A stretch of 39,975 nt of DNA from Dimargaris cristalligena. Its lineage: Eukaryota > Kickxellomycota > Dimargaritomycetes > Dimargaritales > Dimargaritaceae. The DNA is taken from positions 1-39,975 of the forward strand of contig JANBQC010000237.1 in NCBI GenBank assembly GCA_027576995.1, in the 5' to 3' direction. Below the pieces are notes generated by a model. That model saw only the letters and a list, made by a program, of their open reading frames with translations. It made no database searches and had not been told where the DNA came from. Positions 1 through 9,902 of the stretch are shown here, one piece after another. Each line of letters begins with the position of its first letter. Positions within the stretch are counted from its first letter, which is position 1. A program made the position numbers and the translations under genes.

Positions 1-212
1 TACCACTTTGGTTACTTGGATTCTTTATGCATCTGAAGTTGTGGTTGCCAAGGAAATGGTCCTTTTGAGCTTCCAAATAGGTATTTCTATTACTTTGGTT
101 TAAACTGGTTTTATTTTATTATAAAAAGTATTATATTTTTAAAGAATTTCATAAAGTGACTAACTAGTTCGCCTGGAGAAGCCACCCTGCCCTTTTTAAT
201 ATATTTTGTTGT

Positions 213-659
213 TCATTTTAGTGGCTTGATACTACCACACTGTGACAATGTTGTGGCATAGTCAATGGTAGAGCTACATAAAAGAAACGGATGAGTGGGG
301 TTTCTTCCCCTCTCGGGCTTCTGATTATCCCAGTAAGTGCTACAGCAAGTGTCATTGCTGGGGTCAGTACTGGTGTCGGTAGTGCCGTTGCTGCCAACCT
401 TAGGTTCAGTTTCAGTTTTGGTCTCCGTCTCAGGTTTGGGTTTGGGTTTGGGTTCGGTTCCGGTAGTGGGTTTGGGGCATGTTGTAGCATAGTCAATGGC
501 TGGATCACACCAAATTAACAGGTGAATGGGGGACCTTTTGCTCTCAGGCTTCTGGTCATTCCAGTAAATATTACAGCAGGTGTTGTTGTTGAAAATAGCC
601 AGAGCAGATGCACCCAGCAGGCTGGCAGCAAGCAAAGTTAGACCCGTAATGAAATGCAT
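213..659 (-). CDS. Small secreted protein with a duplicated four-cysteine module
   Basis: Single-exon gene for 148 residues. Residues 1-21 form a typical signal peptide (hydrophobic core ending ALA), so the product is probably secreted. The mature part has two copies of one module. Copy A spans about residues 24-64 with C28, C29, C51 and C61. Copy B spans about 101-145 with C105, C106, C128 and C141. Both copies share a TCC start, a YW pair, QKPE, an R-x-P-x-H segment and the string IDYATT, and the CC-to-third-Cys distance is identical. An N-glycosylation sequon lies just before CC in both copies. The linker (about 62-100) is a KP repeat followed by a TE/Thr-rich stretch, typical of flexible extracellular linkers. 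I do not recognise the family. A TATA-like box lies about 66 bp upstream of the ATG. The frame is intact. An effector or cell-wall-binding role is inference only. Confidence 0.8.
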   Translation of the reverse strand: MHFITGLTLLAASLLGASALAIFNNNTCCNIYWNDQKPESKRSPIHLLIWCDPAIDYATTCPKPTTGTEPKPKPKPETETKTETEPKVGSNGTTDTSTDPSNDTCCSTYWDNQKPERGRNPTHPFLLCSSTIDYATTLSQCGSIKPLK

Positions 660-2789
660 GCTGTTTTTGCAGTGGTGGTGGTGAGCTGAAGAGAAATACT
701 GTAGGGGGTCTAGTGCCGTGAGGTGTATTTAAGTGGTGATTATTATAATCACTATCGAGTTGAATTGGTTATAAGGCATGGTTAGGAATAGATGGATGCT
801 GGTGTAAATGAGCGGAATTGGCCAGTTTAAATAGGTTTTAATTTACATGGAACGGACCCCATGGGTACCCTGGCCAATGGAGGTGATATCACTATTTCCG
901 AGGTGGAATACTCCTTCACTCATGGTTGTACCAATTAGGGAGCAATGGCCATCCCCATGATTATTAGGAAGCAGAAATTACATCTGTAGGCTATTGGAAC
1001 ATGCGGCACATCCGCGAGTTGTATAGCATACCCGTTAAAGGATGCTGCTGCAGTCAAGAGTGAACGTCCGCCCCCAATGTATAGATCCTATTGAAACATT
1101 TTTTGATGGCGGGATCATCGTACAGGCCAGTTTTTCGTAAAACTTTTCGCCGGTTTAAAAAATCACTCGCTAACTAACTGCCACATAAATGACAACTGAC
1201 CATCCGTGGACTTACCAAGGGGTTAAGACTCATTTGGGGGGTATAATATAATTGGGATTCTCACATTGCATCTCCCCTTTAAAAGACATATTGACTTCGA
1301 AACTCACCACCATCGTAAGTCCCGAGCCGAATTGGTTAGCCGACAGTCCTTGGCCTGGCAATGTCAATCACGGCACATTAATCGCGCATCTGACGGAACA
1401 TCTTTCATCCGGAATTAGGTCTAGATAATATTCCGAATTGATAAATGAGTGTGTAGAGCGATAATCGTAACTCCCTCGACGTTATAGAGGGCCCTGGGCC
1501 GAACTTCTGCGTTTTAAACTATTCATCACATCAAAGCTTCTATTTCCTTTCTTGGGGGCGTGCCTGCCAATCCAACTCATCGAAATGGCCAGTATATACA
1601 ACCTGATACTAGTTTGGTTGTTATTGGCTTACAATGGTTAGTATGTTTGCGAGAATGGTCACCAGCCTTTTCAAATTATAGATTGTCCGGGTGGTCTAGC
1701 GGTGCAATTTAGGGGTATTACACGTCGTTGAGTTCTGCGCTCTTGTTAGGCTGGATGTATTGCAATTTGCGGAACGAATAACATGAAAAGGCTGATTGAT
1801 TGACTCCAAGTAAAACCACGAGCACCAGTGAATGCTACACATGAAAGGGGTGATGTAGTGTGATATATGGATAGGTATTTCGTTAAGTGAATGGGCGAAG
1901 GGACCGCCACTCCGCACTGATAATCTCGGGTTCATCCCAAGGGTGCAGTAGCCTATTTGAGGATGCCAGGCCCACTCGCTGCATTCGTTAGGATATTCCA
2001 AACCGGGGCACATCCTTTGGATGCGGGGTTGGTTGGTCTATGGAGCTGATGTGGCCAAATAAAATAGATTTTCTTGAAAATAAAAACATGTGTGGTCAAT
2101 TTAGGGCGACTTATACTATTTTACCGTATATCACGGCTAGTCCATCATACCATGTATTTCTAGAAAACCAGTAACTCGATGTGTTAAATGGTGGACATTT
2201 TAATGGGGATTCAAACTCGATAATAAAGCCTGGCGGTGTTTAATGTAATCAACAATGGAATCCGGGATACAGTCAAACGTGTTTTCGGAGGGAAACCCGT
2301 ACTGGGTTGAAGGGAAGAAGGCTAAGAACAAGTACAGTACTATAACTATTGATAGTATTATGCGTAATAATCCATGGGATTAAAGCCGACCTATCTTTGG
2401 GATCTTGACGCCAACATTGACTAGTTTTATCAATAAGGCACAGCAACTACCGAAGGGTTCACACCCCTTTGGTCATTTCTATATCTCCATTTACATATTC
2501 GATATACCATATTGTGTATTCCTCTATCACCATTATTGCCTGCACGGTGATTTTTTTTTTTTTGACAAATTTCGATTCATAATGAAGGGGGAAGTAGCCT
2601 GGTCACTGTGATATGGGTAAAATATAAAACGAATAAAAAAGAGAAAATAGAACCCATGCGCAGCAACGAGATAATATAGGTGTTATTTCTAACCCTGCGG
2701 TTGGGAGTAATGCCGCTGATACCGACGTGTCTTCACCCTTGCCCCAGGACAGTATACCCGGTGACCAAAGTAACCAGGTGCCCGATCAT
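660..2789. other. No gene recognised (2.1 kb)
   Basis: Apart from the promoter of the preceding gene I see no supported gene. A 105-codon minus-strand frame at 1696-2013 has several Cys and Trp codons near its start, but no signal peptide, splice partner or known motif, so it is at chance level. A run of 13 T lies at 2551-2563. A plus-strand open stretch at about 2637-2816 reads as a Pro/Ser/Asp-rich disordered protein but has no start codon. Confidence 0.5.
725..733 (-). promoter_or_regulatory. TATA-like box of the duplicated-cysteine gene
   Basis: On the minus strand this reads CTTAAATAC, about 66 bp before the ATG at 659. Similar TTTAAATA-type elements precede other minus-strand genes in this window. 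Only position and base pattern support it. Confidence 0.4.
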
Positions 2790-3329
2790 TTAGAAACCCT
2801 GATCACAGACAATTGATAAGCCCTTGCCATCGTTGACCAAGGCATAGCGAACATGGTATCGCCCCATCATCATTAGGTCCATCCCAAGGCCCCTATACTT
2901 AACAGATACGAACCTCGCGTCTACCAGACATTAGCAGCTGCACCTGATAGAATCAGAGCCGACTACATATACAGGGTGCTCTACTTACCATATTGGCGTC
3001 TCCTCAGTTTACTAGCGCTCCTATCACTACTATATTCTTCCGTTTATATATTCTCAGCCACATATCGCTTTAAAAAACCGCATACCTTAATTCACATTTA
3101 TATCATTTTTTATGGTTACCAACTGTAATGTTCCATAGAGTAAACACCCTCTGTTAGATTGGAATAGCAGGCCTGTAGAGCCATATGGACCCAGTATTCT
3201 ATAGACGGGGCAATAGCTCCTTAAAGTAAATTTAACGACACCCTGGTCTTTGAACAAGCCATTTTGTAGGGCCAAGCTGCATCCATCGTCCCACCGACAA
3301 ATCCATTCGAAGATCAACCTATTCTCCAT
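2790..3329 (-). CDS. Possible multi-exon gene, structure unresolved
   Basis: An 80-codon frame begins with ATG at 3329 on the minus strand. Downstream there is a strong donor (ATG then GTAAGT, exon end at 2989). Next comes a CTAAT branch-like element and an acceptor ending GGTAG (exon start at 2920). Across that 68-bp intron the frame stays open, with a phase 1 junction, and reads through residues including YRGLG, GRYHVRYALV and VCDQGF to a stop at 2790. I could not find a convincing donor joining the ATG-bearing frame to the second exon. The plus strand of the same DNA also has coding-like stretches. No family is recognised. This is a candidate only. Confidence 0.2.
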
Positions 3330-4875
3330 TTTTATTGGGGGTTTTATAAAAATAAGGCAAAAATATAGGTATATTTTTGGAAGCTGTTAATAACTATAGT
3401 CGCAGCAATGTGCCTAGAAGAGAAAGGCCTCCTACATTTGCCTTCAACTGTTGTTTCAGTGGTGGTAAAAAAATAAATAGGTGTAATGGTAGGGTGTACT
3501 TTTTTTTCTCTGTGAGACTACTACACTCTCGCTATCCCCATACCAACAGTGGCTACAGTATGATGGTGATCTGTCCCACCTTGAGTATAGAGTATACATG
3601 ATTATTTTTCCATTATTTCATTAATCCCACTACCACCATAGCAAACCCCATTTACAGGGCCACTGCGTATAAATTGAGGGCGCCCCGGGACCTCCATGAA
3701 CTTCATCGACTGTACTTTACAGGATCATGTTAATAGTTTCTACAACTAAGCTGCTCCATTATTAATTTACAGCCGTTGACTAAAGTTGGTTGAGGAATGA
3801 CAACCTGCCGTTCGTAAAGGGAGATTTGTGGGTTCCGATTTCACGACCGGGGCTCATTCGATGATCTTACTGGCCTTGATTCGTTGCTCCGTCAAGAAGC
3901 AATTGATATTGGGGTTCGGTGAGGACGGTTAGGTATTCTGACAACTTTGGTCACTACCCCTACTATTTTAAAACAAAAACACCAAGTAATCAGCCTCTAG
4001 CTACCAAGTTGTAGCACATTAATACAGCCTTGTTCTTGTCTTCTTGAATGGCATGCACACTGGATTACTTGATTATCTCCTCGTTCGATAGAATATAGCT
4101 TAAAATATTGGATGTAATGTGGCGGTTCAAACCCTAATTACATGTCACTTCGGTCTATGCTGTGTTATTGTTTCGTATTTATGATGCCTACATGCCATGT
4201 CCCTTCGAAGTGAACCCGACCCTTTTCCTATGAACTCTTTTTATCCAATCCATATCCCTTTGGTGACTGTTGTTGAAGAACTATATACCGGGATTCCGAC
4301 AATTGATGGGAGTAGCGACACTATTTATTATCAAATCCCCTTTTTGGTGACCAGTGTACTCCAGTGCCATCCCCCAGATACTTTGTTTAGGGAGGAGAGG
4401 CTTAGGGGCAGGCCACTATGGCCGCCTCCTGTAGTGCAACCTATTTTGTCACTCTTAGACACTGTTGTTGTTCTTCAAACTTAGTGGCTGGTCTCTCAAA
4501 GACTTTCGTATATATTCTCTCATTTACTACTCATCCAACCACCGGGTTGCCCGTTCCCGACTCGGGTACAATCTCACCCAACAGCTTTGCTACTTATCTC
4601 AGCTTTAATCCCAAGAAATTGGAGTTGTACCTTTCCACACCACTACTCTGGTTCATTTGGATCTTAAATTATATATATATATGCATACATAGTATTCATT
4701 ATTCACTCTTTTTATCATTCACCCATTACAAAATGCGTATCCGAGTTGCCAGCCGCCCGCCAGTTGAAGTCCATGCGACGGCGAAACCGGGGCCATTAGG
4801 CCCAAATTACCGACGCTGAAGTTGACATTCCCCTGGGCCAAGAAGGTTCATTGGACAAAGTCAAAATAAGCATGC
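3330..4875. other. No gene recognised; TA-rich tract
   Basis: Frames of 95 codons (4197-4484) and 133 codons (4418-4819) on the plus strand overlap in different registers, and neither has a recognisable motif or splice partner. An alternating TA tract lies at about 4668-4680. The GC content rises sharply from about 4740 onward, into the next feature. Confidence 0.45.
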
Positions 4876-5976
4876 ATGCCGGTCATTTGTCGCCACCGGA
4901 TCCTCTCTCCACCACCAATATGGGCTCGAGTATCCCAACCGGCCAAATGTGGTCCGGATCCGCCAACGGAGTTCTTCCAGCGTCCCCTCTTGGTGGTGCC
5001 CCCGCCGCCCACTGCCATCCCCCCATCCTTAACCGTGTTGCTGCGCGATAGCCCGACCTGTTCCGTTTTCCTAAACTCATTAGTGATTCAGTGCTACGAG
5101 TCCGAGGTCCATATTATGGACCGCAAGGACCGGGTGTTCAACCATGATATCGAGTGGGCCGTCCATAATCTATGGGGAACATTATTTTTGAAACCGGGTA
5201 TGTGTAGTTCGACTCTAGTCTTCCCTTCCCCGGTGGTTCAGGGGGATAGCCATTCCCCCGGGGAAGGGAATGACAACCATGGTACGCGGTTATCGCGCTC
5301 CGATCTGGTTCGCCTTAGTCGGGGAGTGCAGAGTGCCCAAACCAAGCACTGGGTTAACCTGGCCAGTGGGGGCTACATGGTTGTCTATAAAGTCGCGTTC
5401 AAATTTCTCAAAATGTACTACCTGGTGGGTTGGGCGGCCCCCGCTAACCCATCATCACCGGGACATCTAGGTCCGCTTGATTTCGCTACACACCCCCATC
5501 GCCCTTCCGCCGCCACCACTACCTTCATCGCCACGCCATCCTTTAGTTACTTATACGATGAGCGGCATGCCATTTGGCCGCCTGCCACTTCGAATTCACT
5601 TACGCTGTACACGGATAAGATGGCCCACCTGAGTAAACCGGTGGTAGTAGGTCGGGGCAATAGACATGGGCCAATCAATGGTGAAACTGACGACGGTGAT
5701 GGCTATAGAAAGTCTCAGGCGGCGGCGCCTTGGCCGTCTTTTATTCCTACCCCTATCCCCCAGACGATGGGGACCCCAAAGGCCAATTCTACACTCACCC
5801 CGAGCTCCACCACCTCCCAATTGGGTGCCCACCAGATACACCAGTACTTTCCTTTCCACCAGGCTCTGCCACCCCATGCTATCCGTCGCGTATACAGTGG
5901 GGTGTATTTATTAGCACTGGGAGTGGTGGCATTAGACCCGACCACCAACCCTCTAAGTACCCCGCTGAAACAATAG
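4876..5976 (+). CDS. Hypothetical protein, 366-codon open frame in a GC-rich island
   Basis: This is the longest frame in the first 8 kb and is far longer than chance would give. From about 5060 codons mostly end in G or C, as in the S28 and macrodomain genes, which supports translation. The product starts with a Pro-rich N-terminal part, then a middle region with motifs such as HDIEWAVHNLW and HWVNLASGGYMVVYKV, and a Pro/Thr/Ser-rich C-terminal third. I do not recognise a domain. There is no signal peptide. The start is uncertain: a stop (TAA at 4867) lies just before this ATG, while a second coding-like frame (about 4798-5051) overlaps the N-terminal part in another register. The true protein could be spliced, frameshifted or degenerate. 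A perfect inverted repeat lies inside it at 5221-5270. A shorter minus-strand frame at 6046-6375 is also coding-like. Confidence 0.45.
   Translation: MPVICRHRILSPPPIWARVSQPAKCGPDPPTEFFQRPLLVVPPPPTAIPPSLTVLLRDSPTCSVFLNSLVIQCYESEVHIMDRKDRVFNHDIEWAVHNLWGTLFLKPGMCSSTLVFPSPVVQGDSHSPGEGNDNHGTRLSRSDLVRLSRGVQSAQTKHWVNLASGGYMVVYKVAFKFLKMYYLVGWAAPANPSSPGHLGPLDFATHPHRPSAATTTFIATPSFSYLYDERHAIWPPATSNSLTLYTDKMAHLSKPVVVGRGNRHGPINGETDDGDGYRKSQAAAPWPSFIPTPIPQTMGTPKANSTLTPSSTTSQLGAHQIHQYFPFHQALPPHAIRRVYSGVYLLALGVVALDPTTNPLSTPLKQ
5221..5270. repeat. Perfect 13-bp inverted repeat with 24-bp loop
   Basis: The left arm at 5221-5233 (TTCCCTTCCCCGG) is exactly complementary to the right arm at 5258-5270 (CCGGGGAAGGGAA). 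As RNA it would fold into a strong GC-rich hairpin. It lies inside the 366-codon frame. Confidence 0.85.
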
Positions 5977-8076
5977 TTGGTTTGACCGAGTCTTCATTAC
6001 CACTTGCTGTCGAGGCCACTTCAACTTCAACAGCCCCCACCACGATCACGGATGATAAACCGGACCGTTTGCCCTAGCCAATCGCGCATAGTCGCCATCA
6101 TCCCATTCGAACCCGTCAAAGCCAGGCAACGCAGAGGCCTGGATCCATTCCCAGAGAGGCGCCGGATTGTACGCTCCAACCTGGACCATGCTGGACTGCG
6201 CGGGGATGGTGGCCATGAGATGGGCGTACTGGGTAACGCTGGAATTTGAACCCGATACTACTACCCTGGGTAAAAAGCGGACCGAGTCGAAAACGTCTCC
6301 ATCCTTCTCATCGTCAGCCACTGAACCTCTCTTACTCCCCTGGCAATTATCCTTTACCACCATGGCTAGTGTCACCGTGTTGGTCGAGTTGCTTCGACCC
6401 CATAATTTGCAAACTGACGTTAGGTTAGAAACTTTTTAACCCGGAAATGAATAATAAAAAACCGGTGTAAGCGTTAGGGTTAAATTGTATTTGAATACGG
6501 AAGTTGAAACGGTTGCTCCCTTTTTTCCTCCTAATGAATGTTTAACTACAATTCATTTGCACTGTACGGGGCAATTTTGACACTTGTAGAAGGCACACTA
6601 GGGTGCTTTTCTTTAAATAAGAACCTAGTAGACTAAATACATTTATATTTCTGATCGGTTGGATTCAATTCTAGGCTGCAAATGACATAGTTGCTGTAAT
6701 GGACAACTTCCTACTTAAGGAGAAGGTCGATTTAAAGGAAGGGTCGTTACCAAATAGTGAATGCTGGACCTGTGTGGTAAAAGCGGCAGAGCGCAATCGG
6801 CCCGTCCTTACAAAAGGAACAGCCACCTTCGATTCAGACAGATGCTTAGGCTAATGAAGTCGCCAATGCAAATCGATCACCCGTGACTTGCCATTTCTCG
6901 AATGAGTTGCATTCTCATGTAAAGTGCACTTGCATGTAACCATGAAAACCAACCTAACCTAGTAATGAAATTGCAGTGATATAGTTTGAAGGGTGTCCCA
7001 CAATTCAGGAGATAATCCTGATTTATCGCTCATGTGATGTAAATTGGACCTCACAATGGAATGGGCTTTTTCCTTACTCTTTTTAAGTCCTTTCTAATAC
7101 CATGTAGGTCCCAGCTCTCGGTTAAACATTATTATCGTTTTTCTGAGGTACACCTGTAGGGTTGTTGAAAAGGGGCGAGAACGATAGCCGAGTTTCTCCA
7201 ATGATCCGGGGGATTGTATTGCTTAACGGTGATGCTTTCAATGCCTAGTAACTTTTACGAATTTCGGTACATTCCCATTATAATTATAAAGAAAATTAAA
7301 CAAAAACAGGCCAGTTACCTTTCATCCTGTGCATGTGGGGGGGGGGTTACGTAATAAGCAACTTCAAACAAGTGATAGCTGCTATTGCTATTTTGTCAGT
7401 TTCGGAATTGCCACCAATCCCATACTACATGCCGCTTCCGCATCTATTATAAATGAGAGGGATATAACCATAAAACGTATACCTGTAAAATCATAGTACG
7501 TCATTGCCAACAAAGCACCCCCACTATGTTCACGGCTGTAGACTGTCTGTGCATAGATTGGGTCAGAACATGCCGCACTAACATCCGACAATCTGACCAA
7601 CTATTGGATTAAACTGGTATATTTATTATAAAGGAAAGGGCTATACGAAGATAGGTGAAGCAAGGGAAAAGTAGGAGAGAAGTATTTACTGCCGGCATAA
7701 CAAGGCGGGTGGATTAACTATTTACGATTAATAAACCCGACGAGGGGTTGCAGTATATCAGAAACTGTAAGAAAAATGAAGAATAAAAAGGATAAGGAGA
7801 GGACATATCGGCTATCGAATAGAAATGGGAAGGTTAGGGAGGAGTGGGTAGATAAAAGGGACTTGAGCAGTATATCGGGCAAATGGTTGAGAGTCGGGGA
7901 GGGATCGGACTACTATATCCGGTATCTAATACACTATAAGCTTAATGGGGGGTTATTGAATGGTATCACCAAATGGCCAAGTATCATTTAGCACTATCAG
8001 GAGGGAAAAAATCGCCCTCGGGATTCCCCAGATTGGGTAGGGAATAGAGTGGGGGAAGTGGGGTCGAACTTAGGCT
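5977..8076. other. No gene recognised; one coding-like minus frame
   Basis: The minus-strand frame 6046-6375 (109 codons) has GC-rich third positions and reads like folded protein (for example YNPAPLWEWIQ and FEWDDGDYARL). It has no splice partner or family that I can name, and could be an exon of a gene opposite the 366-codon frame. Two more frames, 7388-7600 (minus) and 7776-7991 (plus), are at chance length. A run of 10 G lies at 7337-7346. From 6440 to 8070 the base composition is AT-rich and looks intergenic. Confidence 0.45.
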
Positions 8077-9681
8077 TTAACCGCAGAAAGCGGGACCGGA
8101 ACCGCACCAGCCGAATTTACTGCAGCAGAAACCAGCGGGGCACACCTTGCCGTTGCCGCAAGAACCATCGGTCGAAACGACGCCACCGCTGCCGCCACCG
8201 TTGTTACCGCCACCACTGGAGCAGGGCCCGTTCTGGCAACCGGTACCGCAGTGTTCGGAGCTCGTACCGCAATAACCGAATTTGCTGCAGCAGGCATTGC
8301 CGGCGCAGGCCACTTTAGCACCACACGATCCGTCAGTCGAAGTGGCCGTGGGGCCGGGGGGCTTGGAAGTGTTGGTGTTGGTTTGGGTGTTAGGACCGCC
8401 GGTGTTGGTGTTGGTACTAGGGCCGCCAGTGCAAGGGCCGTTTTGGCAGCCGGCACCGCAGTGGTCGGAGCTCGTACCGCACCAGCCGAATTTGCTGCAG
8501 CAGGCGTTGCCAGCGCAGGCTAATTTAGGACCGCAAGAGCCATCGGTGGAGGTGGCCGTGGGACCGGGGGGCTTGGAGGTATTGGTGTTCGTCTGGGTGT
8601 TGGTGTTGGTGTTAGTACTAGGTCCGCCGGTGCAAGGTCCATTCTGGCAGCCGGTACCGCAGTGGTCGGGGCTAGTACCGCACCAGCCAAACTTGCTGCA
8701 GCAGCCGCTGTTCGGGCAGGCCAGGTTAGGGCCGCAAGAGCCATCGGTCGAAGTACTGGTCGGGCCGGGGGGCTTGGAGGTGTTGGTGTTCGTCTGGGTG
8801 TTAGTCTGAGTGTTGGTGTTAGGTCCGCCGGTGCAAGGTCCGTTCTGGCAGCCGGTACCGCAGTGGTCGGGACTAGTACCGCACCAGCCGAACTTACTGC
8901 AGCAGCCGTTGTTCGAGCAGGCTAGATTAGGGCCGCAAGAGCCATCGGTCGAAGTGCTAGTCGGGCCGGGGGGCTTGGAGGTAGCGGTGTTCGTCATGGT
9001 ATCGGGGTTAGGTTCAATGGTGCAGGGGCCATTTTGGCAACCCACTCCGCAGTGGTCGGGGCTCGTACCGCACCAGCCTTTGACGCTACAGCAGCCGGTG
9101 TACGGGCAGACCAGGTTAGGACCGCAAGCGCCATTGGTCGAAGTGGCGGTCGGACCGGCGGTATTGGAGGGGTTGGTATTCGTCTGGGTATTCGCTTGGG
9201 TAGTGCTGCTACTCAAGCAGGCTCCGCCTTGGCAGCCTTGGCCACAGAAGATGGAACCGGTACCACACACCGAGAAGAAGCTACAACACTGTTGACCGGG
9301 ACACGGCTTGGATGCGCTACAGACTATAAAATTTCGGAAATTGAAATTAAGCATGCGACGCAGGGGGAAGGGGGGTAGTGATAAGGAGAGAATAGCAGTC
9401 ATGGTGATGATAGAACTGATTAGTGATGGTCAATGATTGACGTGCTAAATTCGGGACTGTACTGATATGAAGCGATCTAGTTAGGATTATAGTTGTATTA
9501 GTTCCACCGAACACTATTTTTACAATGCAGGTTATTACTTACAGTTAACAGCAGGCAGGGCGGCAGCAATGTCAGCAGCAGCAGCGGGGTCGGTGGAATT
9601 GGTTTCTTCCTGAGGACGAGCGAGGGCGATGTGGGGGGCGGCCACAAAAACGGCCGCCAAAAGAAGTACGGTGTACTTCAT
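8077..9681 (-). CDS. Secreted protein with seven CBM18 (hevein-type) chitin-binding modules
   Basis: Two exons, 9681-9543 and 9323-8077, joined across a 219-bp GTAAGT...ATAG intron in phase 1, give 461 residues. Residues 1-21 are a signal peptide. Seven cysteine-rich modules follow at about 48-82, 111-147, 174-210, 241-277, 308-344, 378-414 and 433-461. Each has the CBM18 core CCS-x-x-G-[WY]-CG, most with a TSPDHCG tail. Linkers are Thr/Asn/Gln-rich and probably O-glycosylated. No catalytic domain is present, so it should act as a chitin or GlcNAc-oligomer-binding lectin, at the cell wall or shielding chitin. Module 1 is divergent. Module 7 stops right after its CG and lacks the last Cys-bearing segment. 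The position equivalent to the hevein sugar-binding Tyr is His in modules 2-6. Modules 3-6 are almost identical, which indicates recent duplication or gene conversion. The family assignment is secure; the biological role is inferred. Confidence 0.93.
8221..8943 (-). repeat. Tandem coding repeat of the chitin-binding modules
   Basis: Modules 3 to 6 and their linkers form an in-frame tandem array with a period of about 201 bp (67 codons), 210 bp between modules 5 and 6. The similarity is visible at the nucleotide level, including repeated GGGGGGCTTGGA and GGTACCGCAGTG-like blocks on the plus strand. Confidence 0.85.
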
Positions 9682-9894
9682 ACTGTGAACGCGAATGGTA
9701 TCGGGGCGAAGCGGGGAGGGATGGAAGAGATTAGGGAGTGCGCGGCTGGGATTTCACAAGGGAAGATTCCGGTATTAAGGGGGGGGAATAAGGGTTTAGA
9801 GGAAAAAAGAAGAAGAAAATCCCGGTAAGTGGGGTAGAAATGCTTGGAAGATGTAGGAACTGAAGAACTAAAAATGAAGGGGGAAACCGGCTTC

Positions 9895-9902
9895 TTAAAT
9901 AC
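9895..9902 (-). promoter_or_regulatory. TATA-like box upstream of the chitin-binding gene
   Basis: On the minus strand this reads GTATTTAAG, about 214 bp before the ATG at 9681. It resembles the boxes before the genes ending at 659 and 20091. The distance implies a 5' leader of about 180 nt, or a leader intron. Confidence 0.35.

Noticed and set aside
425..462. Telomere-like (TTTGGG)n stretch
   Set aside because: It is the antisense of the Lys-Pro repeat in the linker of the duplicated-cysteine protein, has only about four units, and lies inside an intact gene.
1684..1756. tRNA-like start (GTCCGGGTGGTCTAGCGGT)
   Set aside because: No anticodon stem, no T-arm GGTTCGA-type sequence and no closing acceptor strand follow.
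8251..9295. Several long plus-strand ORFs (90-175 codons)
   Set aside because: They are antisense shadows of the GC-rich, repetitive chitin-binding gene.
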